Below, one piece after another: positions 1 to 6,426 of a stretch of DNA of 12,505 bases. The DNA comes from PGYR01 sp041675005 (GTDB lineage Bacteria; Bacteroidota; Ignavibacteria; Kapaibacteriales; UBA2268). Every line of letters begins with the position of its first letter. Position 1 is the stretch's first letter. Position numbers and translations under genes: made by a program. The notes under the pieces are model-generated. The model saw only the letters and a program-made list of their open reading frames with translations. It searched no databases and had not been told where the DNA came from. The stretch is from assembly GCA_041675005.1 (NCBI GenBank), contig JBAYUQ010000040.1:1-12505 (forward strand). The letters are read 5' to 3'.

Positions 1-151
1 GAATGAAATGAAGCGAAGAGTCTAGGAGAATGAAAAGAGTAGTTCAATATAAATATCATTCCTTGAATAAATAAGGAAGTCTTCGTCGTTAATTTAGATT
101 ATCCCCCTGGATCCTTCACTCCGTTACGATTCGTTCAGGAAGACTGAGTTT
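1..151. repeat. Two diverged inverted copies of an intergenic repeat
   Basis: This stretch has no credible gene. Bases 1-33 read on the + strand as a GAATGAA...GCGAAG...TCTAGGAG string. Bases 109-140 read on the minus strand as a related string, CTGAACGAA...GTGAAGGATCCAGGGG. The shared core is GYGAAG..TCYAGG, so the two copies lie in opposite orientation. The form resembles the CTGAGCGAAGCGAAGGATC-type elements dispersed between genes in many bacterial genomes; that comparison is from memory. Between them, 58-77 can form a short hairpin with stem TTCCTT/AAGGAA. The rest, 152-239, is AT-rich with nothing recognisable. Confidence 0.4.
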
Positions 152-249
152 ACAAGGGGTTGATGGATTTGAGAAGAATTATTTGTGCCGAAATGAGCCA
201 ATTTGAATACGTCATAATAATAAATTACAATTAGAAAAAATGATTTTCG

Positions 250-257
250 TATATTTG
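250..257 (+). promoter_or_regulatory. Candidate -7 box for the toxin-antitoxin operon
   Basis: TATATTTG matches the Bacteroidota -7 consensus TAnnTTTG exactly. It lies about 28 bases upstream of the chosen antitoxin start at 285. No convincing -33 TTTG is seen 19-20 bases further upstream, so the call is weak. If real, transcription would begin near 263, which would rule out the longer reading from the ATG at 240. Confidence 0.3.
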
Positions 258-284
258 AGTAATAATAAAACTAATAGAGCTATA

Positions 285-527
285 ATGGATACGGTTGATA
301 AAATAAGAAATGGATTAATTGAGAGAATCCTAACTATTAAAAATGAGGACTTCCTTATTGCATTAGATAAACTTATTGCCTCTAGTACTTCGGAAAATAC
401 TGTTCATGAGCTAACAGAAGCGCAAAGGAAAATGTTAGAGATGAGTGAAGATGATATAAAGAATGGAAGACTCATATCACAAAAGGCTATGGATAAGAGA
501 AATCTAGAATGGCTAAACGCACTATAG
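285..527 (+). CDS. Putative type II antitoxin
   Basis: An 80-residue hydrophilic, probably helical protein placed directly before a ParE/RelE-type toxin. Its stop lies 19 bases inside the toxin gene, the tight overlap typical of type II toxin-antitoxin operons. The C-terminal half, with acidic and amphipathic stretches such as LTEAQRKMLEMSEDD and a final NLEWLNAL, is the kind of segment that wraps around a toxin. I chose ATG 285 over ATG 240: the first 15 residues of the longer form look like translated leader, a possible -7 box lies inside them, and related antitoxins in my memory start with MDTV-like sequences followed by a Leu/Ile-rich helix. I recognise no specific DNA-binding family. The antitoxin role rests mainly on position. 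Confidence 0.62.
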   Translation: MDTVDKIRNGLIERILTIKNEDFLIALDKLIASSTSENTVHELTEAQRKMLEMSEDDIKNGRLISQKAMDKRNLEWLNAL

Positions 528-832
528 TTTGGACTAGAATAGCTGACATTCAATTTGTAGGAATTTTAGAGTATTGGGTTAAACGCAATAAATCTACTTC
601 GTATTCTAAGAAATTAATCCAATTGGTATCGAAAAGAACAAATCAGATTGCTGAATCGCCTTATATTTACAAATCGACTGCCTTTCATGACAATCTTGTG
701 GCTTCATTAGGTAATTTCAGTATATTTTATAAAGTTACAGACCACGAAATAATTATCACCTCATTTTGGGATAACAGACAAGACCCAGAAAAACTATTTG
801 AAATTTTGAAAGGTAGGGGAAGTAAGGGCTAA
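509..832 (+). CDS. Type II toxin, RelE/ParE family
   Basis: A 107-residue basic protein with the RelE/ParE plan. An N-terminal strand (residues 4-9, RTIVWT) is followed by a helical pair (about 11-50), then a C-terminal sheet with NFSIFYKV, EIIITSFWDNRQDP and a short final helix. The FWDNRQDP segment is characteristic of Bacteroidota RelE/ParE-like toxins. Members of this superfamily either cleave mRNA at the ribosome or poison DNA gyrase; the sequence alone does not decide which. The start overlaps the antitoxin by 19 bases in another frame, so translation is probably coupled. The stop is followed by a repeat-like hairpin region, and there is no obvious intrinsic terminator. Confidence 0.8.
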   Translation: MAKRTIVWTRIADIQFVGILEYWVKRNKSTSYSKKLIQLVSKRTNQIAESPYIYKSTAFHDNLVASLGNFSIFYKVTDHEIIITSFWDNRQDPEKLFEILKGRGSKG

Positions 833-883
833 AGATACTCTTCTTATAACTTGATTAACTTTGCTGGTAACTCATCCTAAATT

Positions 884-964
884 AAACACCCCGTCTCACG
901 CCTTAGGCGTGATCCACCCCTCTTTGAAAAGAGGGGAATATTTAAGATAAACTTTATTAAAGTT
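884..964. repeat. REP-like element with stacked hairpins
   Basis: There are three inverted repeats in about 80 bases. The first is TCACGCC-TTA-GGCGTGA (896-912). The second is CCCCTCTT with a TGAA loop and AAGAGGGG (917-936). The third is AACTTT-ATT-AAAGTT (950-964), just past the stop of the minus-strand permease gene. The motif ACCCC occurs twice (889-893 and 916-920), so the GGGG arm at 933-936 could pair with either. No T-tract follows the GC-rich hairpins on either strand, so they do not look like standard intrinsic terminators. They may still shield the 3' ends of the convergent toxin and permease transcripts. The layout resembles REP-type dispersed repeats, which is inference without genome data. 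Confidence 0.45.
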
Positions 965-2263
965 CTACGCTGTTCTAATCCATTTGATTAGATCAGAGAA
1001 CTTAGGTTTCTTGCCAGTCATCAATATACCGATACGGTATATCTTAGCGGAAACCCATACGGCAAAGAAGAAGAAGCCAATCAATGCTGCTATTGATGCA
1101 GCTATTTCTATAATTGGTACGTTAGTGGCGGCTATCCGGACTATCATAATCAACGGTGAAGTTAATGGGACAATAGACAGAACTACAGCAAGTGTACTAT
1201 CGGGGTTGTTCATTATCTGTGGAGTAATCATAATCGCTAATATAATCGGCAGCGTAATCGGCAGCTGAAGCTGAGCAGCGTCTTGCTCATTATCAACGGC
1301 AGCACCAACACCAGCGAAAAAAGTAGCGTAAGTGAAATAGCCCAATATAAAGTAGAATAGGAATCCAAGTATAAGGGTGAAATCAACTCCTGGGATTGAC
1401 ATTCCTTGAGTTTGACTTGCCATTCCGCCACCTTGTGCTTCTGCCATATCAGTCATAGTTTTCAGACTATCTGGGTCACCGAAGATGAGTGGGCCTAATA
1501 TCGTAAGTAAACCGAAGCCAAGTAGGAGCCAGAATATAATCTGGGTTAGCCCAACTAAGCCAATACCTATGACCTTACCCATCATTATTTCGAATGGTCT
1601 GGCTGATGAAGCAAGCACTTCTATTATTCTGTTTGATTTTTCCTCTATTACTCCGCGACTAACAAAGCTACCGTAGATAAACACAAGGAAATACATAGCA
1701 AAGCCGAGTCCGTAACCAACATAAGCCATTGCTTTAGTGTCGTCTTCTTCTATTTCGCCTGTTTCTGTGATTTTGTTTGTTTCTACTGTTACTTCCTGAC
1801 GGATTAGATCTATAACACTAGCATCTGTGCCTAATCTTTCTAATCTTTTTACTCTGACTATGCTTGTTAGGTTATCTTCAAGTGAAGAAATTAGTCCTAG
1901 ACCACCGCCACCGCCAGTATAAACTGAGACTTTACCTTTGTCCAAAATGTCTTCTGGAATAATCACATATCCATCAATATTTTCTTCTTGTAGTTCTTTT
2001 TTCAAAGCATCTACATTTTTATCAGCTTTGTAATATAAAGAACTATCTTTTTTAATTAGCTCCGTGTATATAGTCCCTTCGTTGTCAACTATAGCCAACT
2101 TCTTAGAAGTATCTCCGAAATTCATTGAGATATAAACTATTATTCCCAATAGAGCTACTAATCCAAGAGGCCCTAGTATAGTACCTATTAGGAATCCTTT
2201 TGTCTTAACTTTTGAAAGATATTCGTGTGCTATTATCGTTTTTATTTTAGTATATTTACCCAA
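965..2263 (-). CDS. ABC-2 type exporter permease, NatB-like
   Basis: The 432-residue membrane component of an ABC exporter whose ATPase is encoded just upstream. The N-terminus (HEYLSKVKTKGFLIGTILGP, residues 13-32) is typical of the NatB/YhaP-like ABC-2 family. One membrane helix lies at about 23-46. A large extracytoplasmic region follows to about 175, with a glycine-rich GGGGGLG near 120. A C-terminal bundle of roughly five or six helices runs from 178 to 415. NatAB of Bacillus exports sodium, but substrates across this family vary and cannot be read from sequence. Translation starts at TTG: an in-frame TAG lies two codons upstream, GAGG lies six bases before it, and no nearby ATG is in frame. 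The gene overlaps the ATPase stop by 8 bases. Confidence 0.85.
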   Translation of the reverse strand: MGKYTKIKTIIAHEYLSKVKTKGFLIGTILGPLGLVALLGIIVYISMNFGDTSKKLAIVDNEGTIYTELIKKDSSLYYKADKNVDALKKELQEENIDGYVIIPEDILDKGKVSVYTGGGGGLGLISSLEDNLTSIVRVKRLERLGTDASVIDLIRQEVTVETNKITETGEIEEDDTKAMAYVGYGLGFAMYFLVFIYGSFVSRGVIEEKSNRIIEVLASSARPFEIMMGKVIGIGLVGLTQIIFWLLLGFGLLTILGPLIFGDPDSLKTMTDMAEAQGGGMASQTQGMSIPGVDFTLILGFLFYFILGYFTYATFFAGVGAAVDNEQDAAQLQLPITLPIILAIMITPQIMNNPDSTLAVVLSIVPLTSPLIMIVRIAATNVPIIEIAASIAALIGFFFFAVWVSAKIYRIGILMTGKKPKFSDLIKWIRTA

Positions 2264-3188
2264 TTTCTACCTCATTTCCTTTTACTGATTGAATAAATAT
2301 CTCGTGGAAAGATGGCTCTACAAGTTCGAATTTATAAACCTCTAATTTCTGGTTCAATTCATTAAAGAATGATTTCGAATCAAAAGAACTATCTATTATT
2401 TTAAGTTCAATTCTATGAGCAGTTTGATTAACCACTTTTAACATTAGGTTATCTAATATAAAACTAGCATCACCCTCGAATTCAAGCAGAATAGTATCAC
2501 GCCCAAAACTCTTCTTTATCTCTCTTACATTACCTTGTAAAATTGCTTTTCCCTTATTAATTAAGCAAATGTCATCGCACATTTGCTCTACTTGTTCCAT
2601 CACATGAGTGGACAAGATTATAGTCTTTCCTTGAGCTTTTAGCTCGAGTATTACTTCTTTGAGTAATTCAGCGTTGATTGGGTCAAAGCCAGAAAATGGC
2701 TCATCTAATATTAGTAGTTTGGGTTCATGGAGTAATGTACTTATGAATTGTACTTTCTGTGCCATACCTTTCGATAGGTCTTGTATCTTCTTATTAGCCC
2801 AGCTAGCAGCATCGAATCTAATCAACCATTGTTCCGCTCGTTTCTTTGCAACGGATTTCTCAACTCCTTTTAGTTGAGCAAAATAGATTAATTGGTCTAT
2901 TACTTTTTGTTTTTTGTATAATCCTCTTTCCTCTGGTAGATAGGCAACTTGGTTCTGAGTGTCTTCACTAACGGGGTTTCCAAATATAGTTATGGTACCT
3001 GAATCGGGCATATAAATATTATTTATCATTCGGATTAGTGTTGTTTTACCAGCACCATTGGGGCCAAGTAGACCAAAAATGGTTCCACTTTCTACCTTTA
3101 AGGAGATGTCATTGTTCGCAAAGTAATCGCCAAATTGCTTTTTTACATTTTTGACTTCAATTACAGGAACGTTAGATTGATTTTGCAT
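2256..3188 (-). CDS. ABC transporter ATP-binding protein, NatA-like
   Basis: A 310-residue nucleotide-binding subunit that would power the adjacent ABC-2 permease at the inner face of the membrane. All ATPase motifs are intact: Walker A GPNGAGKTT (42-50), the signature LSKGM (138-142), Walker B LLILDEP (158-164) and the switch histidine in STHVMEQ (H195). The family feature YLPEERGLY (about 83-91) points to the NatA/YhaQ group. A C-terminal extension (about 215-310, ending EPSFHEIFIQSV) corresponds to the DUF4162-like tail of these ATPases. The ATG at 3188 lies 17 bases inside the end of the preceding gene, and the 3' end overlaps the permease by 8 bases. The pair is therefore translationally linked. 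Confidence 0.92.
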   Translation of the reverse strand: MQNQSNVPVIEVKNVKKQFGDYFANNDISLKVESGTIFGLLGPNGAGKTTLIRMINNIYMPDSGTITIFGNPVSEDTQNQVAYLPEERGLYKKQKVIDQLIYFAQLKGVEKSVAKKRAEQWLIRFDAASWANKKIQDLSKGMAQKVQFISTLLHEPKLLILDEPFSGFDPINAELLKEVILELKAQGKTIILSTHVMEQVEQMCDDICLINKGKAILQGNVREIKKSFGRDTILLEFEGDASFILDNLMLKVVNQTAHRIELKIIDSSFDSKSFFNELNQKLEVYKFELVEPSFHEIFIQSVKGNEVEIG

Positions 3189-4041
3189 ATATTTTTAGGA
3201 AAGCTCTCTCTTCTTCTTGCAAAGATTCGTAGCCACTTTCATTTATGTGTTCGAGAATATTATTCAGTACTTCTTCGTTTGACTCAGGGTCTTCTTCAGA
3301 AAATACATAATTATTTTTCTTCTTTGTAGAAATTGACTGTTCACTTTTTACATAAGTATCAATAAGAGCAGGAGACGGCTCTAAGTCACGAAACTCTCTT
3401 ACCCCAAAGCTAGGTGGTTCTAGATGGCTCAGGTCAACTTTTTCTTCTTTTAGCATAAAATAACCTATAAGACCAGTGATAATTCCTATCCCTAATATAG
3501 CTGGAGATTGCTCTATTAAGTTCTTATTGAAATGGACATTGCCGTTTTCTACAAGATATAACATTGCCCAACCAGCCATTAAAAACAACGGGAAAGCCAT
3601 TCGGGTAAGTCTAACAGACTTGAAATACCTAATATCATTCTTTCTATTTACAAGTACATACATAGTTATTATATACGCTGAAATAGCCTCTATTCCCATA
3701 ACTGTAGTTTTAGGAGAGTTCATATTCAGCATAAAGAGTATTAGACCTATGGCAAATGTATGCAACATAATAGAGAAATCGAGGACACCTCGATTAAGTT
3801 GGTTTCTTAGTTTTGGAGCAAAAAAGAAAAAGGCAAAAAATCCGAGAAAAGCGTTTGCATAGCTAACATAAGCTAGAGGAAAAGTTGCAAATCGCCACAA
3901 CTGGAAGTTTTCTTTCATTTGGATAGAGTCAATGATAAGATAAGAAGCTATTAAATCACCCGTAAACCCATCTATCAAGAAGATAAGGACTGAGATTAAC
4001 GCTATTAATTTATATATACTTATATCTTTTATTAATTTCAC
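3172..4041 (-). CDS. Rhomboid-like membrane protein without catalytic residues
   Basis: A 289-residue protein with about six membrane helices (residues 10-195) and a soluble acidic tail. LWRFATFPLAY (48-58) followed by an aromatic helix ending FAPKLRNQ (74-81) matches the WR...F/GPEL signature of bacterial rhomboids. Where active rhomboids have GASGA, this protein has GIEAI (116-120). The helix that should carry the catalytic histidine (about 169-186) has SPAILGIGIITG. The H...N oxyanion residues of helix 2 are also absent. The tail (about 249-283, LEHINESGYESLQEEERAFL) resembles DUF6576, found behind the rhomboid domain in Bacteroidota. It is probably a pseudoprotease with a binding or chaperone role. 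The start is GTG, overlapping the nuoE stop as GTGA. The family assignment is by eye. Confidence 0.6.
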   Translation of the reverse strand: MKLIKDISIYKLIALISVLIFLIDGFTGDLIASYLIIDSIQMKENFQLWRFATFPLAYVSYANAFLGFFAFFFFAPKLRNQLNRGVLDFSIMLHTFAIGLILFMLNMNSPKTTVMGIEAISAYIITMYVLVNRKNDIRYFKSVRLTRMAFPLFLMAGWAMLYLVENGNVHFNKNLIEQSPAILGIGIITGLIGYFMLKEEKVDLSHLEPPSFGVREFRDLEPSPALIDTYVKSEQSISTKKKNNYVFSEEDPESNEEVLNNILEHINESGYESLQEEERAFLKIYAKSI

Positions 4042-4520
4042 TTAAGTGAGTCTATTAGTTGATCTATTTTCGTAATGTCAAGGTTCTCGTGGAAATCCTC
4101 GTTGATAGCCATCATAGGAGCGCCACTACATGCACCCATACATTCTGCTTCTTCTAACGAAAAATTACCATCAGAAGTTGCTTCATTGTTTTTTAAATCT
4201 AATTTTTGAGATATCATTTGATATATTTTATCACCTTCTCTTAGCATACAAGATACGTTTGTACATACTTGTAAATGGTATTTGCCACGAGGCTTTTGAG
4301 AGAACATAGTATAGAAAGTAACTACACCATATATATGAGAATAAGTCTGATCCAAAAGCTCAGCTATATATTCCATCATTGGTTTAGGTACGTGTCTGAA
4401 TTTACGTTGTGCCATCCACAATACAGGGATTACAGCTGCTTTTTTATCAGGATATTTTGATATATATTTTTCAACTTCTTTTAGCTCTTCATCGTTGAAT
4501 TTGAATTCTTTCGTTTCCAT
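4038..4520 (-). CDS. nuoE: NADH-quinone oxidoreductase subunit E (24-kDa, 2Fe-2S)
   Basis: A 160-residue protein of normal length for NuoE, the thioredoxin-fold subunit of the complex I NADH-dehydrogenase module; it carries cluster N1a and docks on NuoF. The four cluster ligands are present as C86-x4-C91 (VCTNVSC) and C127-x3-C131 (ECMGACSGAP). The N-terminal helical part has the family stretches AAVIPVLWMAQ and YGVVTFYTMFSQKPRGKY. AGAGGA lies five bases before the ATG, a clear ribosome binding site. No nuoF, nuoG or other complex I gene is present: the next gene downstream overlaps it by four bases and encodes a rhomboid-like protein. The homologous subunit of NAD-linked hydrogenases or formate dehydrogenases is an alternative, but no such partner genes are nearby. 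Confidence 0.9.
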   Translation of the reverse strand: METKEFKFNDEELKEVEKYISKYPDKKAAVIPVLWMAQRKFRHVPKPMMEYIAELLDQTYSHIYGVVTFYTMFSQKPRGKYHLQVCTNVSCMLREGDKIYQMISQKLDLKNNEATSDGNFSLEEAECMGACSGAPMMAINEDFHENLDITKIDQLIDSLK

Positions 4521-4548
4521 TTTTCCTCTAATTAGAAATTAAGTCTTA

Positions 4549-4580
4549 CAAAAATATAATTTTTTTGGAAGATTTACAGA
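4549..4580 (-). promoter_or_regulatory. Candidate Bacteroidota-type promoter for nuoE operon
   Basis: On the minus strand TATTTTTG (4556-4549) matches the -7 consensus TAnnTTTG exactly. TCTG (4580-4577), one mismatch from TTTG, lies 20 bases upstream. Transcription would start near 4543 and give a leader of about 23 bases that includes the AGAGGA ribosome binding site. The -33 part lies inside the 3' end of hpnD. The A/T-rich context makes chance matches possible. Confidence 0.4.
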
Positions 4581-5485
4581 TTTTTATTCTTACTAAATCT
4601 ATTAATAAATAATTTAAGCGTAAGCCAATGTTTTACTGCTATCATAAGCTTATGGATAACAGATACTTTTATTTTCTTTTTGAATACATTATAGTTATTC
4701 AACTCTATTTTTTCAAGTAATCTATAGTATATTTCATCCATCACTTGAGCAGGGAACATATTATTTTTGTCCTCAGATTTTAGAGCTGCTCTTGCTTCGT
4801 GATAGTATTTTTTGGCTCTACTTACCTGAAACTCCATTAGACTGATAAAGTTATCATTGTAAACTTCATTTATCAAATCTTCTTCAGTGTATCCAAATCT
4901 TTCCATATCTTCTTTTGGTAGGTAGATATAGCCGTTATCTTTATCGTGCTTCACATCTCGTAATATATTCGTTAACTGTAGGGCGTACCCCAAACTAACC
5001 GCATATTGTTTAGTCTCTTCGTATTTATATCCGAATATCTCTATGCTCATTAGCCCTACTACGCCAGCTACGGAATAGCAATAGTCTTTCAACTCAGCGA
5101 AAGTCGCATATCTGTTCTGGAATAAATCTCTTCTACAACCATCAATAAGAGTAACGAAATACTGTTTTGGAATGTTAAATTTCTCAAATAAATCGTTTAG
5201 TGGAGCTATTAGGATATTTTTTCTTTCCTTATTGTAGATTTTCTCAATCTCTTTTTCCCACCAATCTAATCGCTTTAGTTTTTTATTCTTAGCTTCTAAT
5301 GATGTGCTAGGAGTACTATCTACTATATCGTCTATATAACTGCAAAAAGCGTACAACGAATTGATAGCCGCTTTTTCGGCACTAGGTAACAACGAGAATG
5401 AATACAGAAAATTAGACTTTACATCTATTTCTGATTTCTCATTTTCATATTGAGCTAAGCTCTGTTTTGTAACGCTTTCCATCAT
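4574..5485 (-). CDS. hpnD: Presqualene diphosphate synthase HpnD
   Basis: A 303-residue head-to-head prenyl synthase of the squalene/phytoene synthase family. HpnD joins two farnesyl diphosphates to make presqualene diphosphate, the substrate of HpnC. The first aspartate motif is DDIVD (52-56) in YAFCSYIDDIVD. The second is D177-VKH-D181 in LTNILRDVKHD, followed by GYIYLP. SNFLYSFSLLP (24-34) and NRYATFAELKDYC are close to the HpnD pattern. The ATG at 5485 overlaps the hpnC stop as ATGA, so the two enzymes are co-translated. A second ATG follows immediately. Phytoene synthase (CrtB) is the main alternative; the HpnC partner makes HpnD more likely. HpnE, which would finish squalene, is not in the window. 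Confidence 0.85.
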   Translation of the reverse strand: MMESVTKQSLAQYENEKSEIDVKSNFLYSFSLLPSAEKAAINSLYAFCSYIDDIVDSTPSTSLEAKNKKLKRLDWWEKEIEKIYNKERKNILIAPLNDLFEKFNIPKQYFVTLIDGCRRDLFQNRYATFAELKDYCYSVAGVVGLMSIEIFGYKYEETKQYAVSLGYALQLTNILRDVKHDKDNGYIYLPKEDMERFGYTEEDLINEVYNDNFISLMEFQVSRAKKYYHEARAALKSEDKNNMFPAQVMDEIYYRLLEKIELNNYNVFKKKIKVSVIHKLMIAVKHWLTLKLFINRFSKNKNL

Positions 5486-6384
5486 ATTCTGATCGCATTT
5501 ATTATTATTATAAAGGCATCTTTTACATCTAAGCTAGGCCTAGTAGAAACTATTTCAGTTTTCATGCTTTTACATTTCTCTAAAATACGTATTCCGGAGC
5601 TAATTATTAATCTTAACTCCATTTTTAGACGTTTATTTTTAACAAGATAGACTAATTTTTTACCATTTTCAAATAATTTTTCTGTTTCTTGGTACAATTG
5701 ATCTAGACAAACCTGTAACCTGAGTGGATTTGCTTTCAAATCATCATAGTCCAATCCGAATCGATTTACTAGTTCTAGTGGAATGTAATATCTTTCGTTT
5801 ACTTTATCTCTGCTTATATCTTGCCAAAAATTAACTAATTGCAATGCAGTACAGATATCATCTGATAACTTGACATTCTCATCGGTATTTTCACCGAATA
5901 ACTTGAGTAACATCTCCCCTATTGGATTAGCAGAATAAGTGCAGTAGTTATATAAATCATTCCAATTTTTTGCCTGATCGAACCGAACATCCATTTTGAA
6001 TGCAACGATTAATCTCTTCAAATCATTGATTTCGACTCTTGTTTCCAAACAAGTATTTAACACAGCTCGAAGTATAGGTGAAGAAACCTCATCCAACTTC
6101 GATTCAAGACTCGTTTCTAAGCCCTGTAATAGCTCAAATCTATCATCTGACGATGTAGTCACATTCTCATCAGCTATATCGTCTGCTAATCGTGAGAAGG
6201 CGTATATGGAATAAAAATGATGTCTTATAGATTTAGGTATAAGTATAGAACCAACAGGAAAATTCTCGTAATGACTTTTTGCCAATTTTTTACAAAACAG
6301 ATATGCTTCCTCGGTAGATGTAGTTTCGAATTTATCTGAGGTTGGTTTGGATAGTTCTGTTAGTTGGTCAAAATTGTATTTCAT
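5482..6384 (-). CDS. hpnC: Hydroxysqualene synthase HpnC
   Basis: A 300-residue squalene/phytoene-synthase-fold enzyme. HpnC converts presqualene diphosphate to hydroxysqualene, which HpnE then reduces to squalene for hopanoids or related lipids. Diagnostic stretches are AYLFCKKLAKSHYENFPVGS (27-46), which is HpnC-specific, YAFSRLADDIAD with the first aspartate motif (68-72), and LQLVNFWQDISRD with the second (D189, D193), followed by RYYIPLE. The first 25 residues are variable. The ATG at 6384 directly follows the T-tract of the ppiD terminator, leaving no room for a separate ribosome binding site. No other in-frame ATG, GTG or TTG lies before the conserved core, so this start stands. The gene overlaps hpnD by four bases. 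Confidence 0.88.
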   Translation of the reverse strand: MKYNFDQLTELSKPTSDKFETTSTEEAYLFCKKLAKSHYENFPVGSILIPKSIRHHFYSIYAFSRLADDIADENVTTSSDDRFELLQGLETSLESKLDEVSSPILRAVLNTCLETRVEINDLKRLIVAFKMDVRFDQAKNWNDLYNYCTYSANPIGEMLLKLFGENTDENVKLSDDICTALQLVNFWQDISRDKVNERYYIPLELVNRFGLDYDDLKANPLRLQVCLDQLYQETEKLFENGKKLVYLVKNKRLKMELRLIISSGIRILEKCKSMKTEIVSTRPSLDVKDAFIIIINAIRI

Positions 6385-6416
6385 AAAAAAATGGCTCAGT
6401 CGTAAAACTGAGCCAT
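6385..6416 (-). terminator. Intrinsic terminator of ppiD, abutting hpnC
   Basis: On the minus strand a perfect 10-bp stem, ATGGCTCAGT/ACTGAGCCAT with loop TTTACG (6416-6391), is followed by a run of seven T (6391-6385). It begins ten bases after the ppiD stop. The hpnC ATG follows the last T directly, so hpnC expression must come from read-through, a promoter inside ppiD, or a very short leader. Confidence 0.85.
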
Positions 6417-6426
6417 GAATTAAGTT

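Noticed and set aside
1..151. CRISPR-like repeats
   Set aside because: Only two diverged, inverted copies are present, with no regular spacing and no cas genes.
240..284. Longer antitoxin start at ATG 240
   Set aside because: The extra 15 residues have no family support and contain a possible -7 promoter box at 250-257.
917..936. GC-rich hairpin as an intrinsic terminator
   Set aside because: No T-tract follows on either strand; the paired hairpins and repeated ACCCC fit a REP-like element better.
984..1676. Several + strand and alternate minus frames inside the permease region
   Set aside because: They are shadows of the ABC permease gene, with no recognisable domain.
3476..3862. 128-codon + strand frame
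   Set aside because: It is antisense to the rhomboid-like gene, with low-complexity composition and no ribosome binding site; the minus-strand gene is part of a clear operon.
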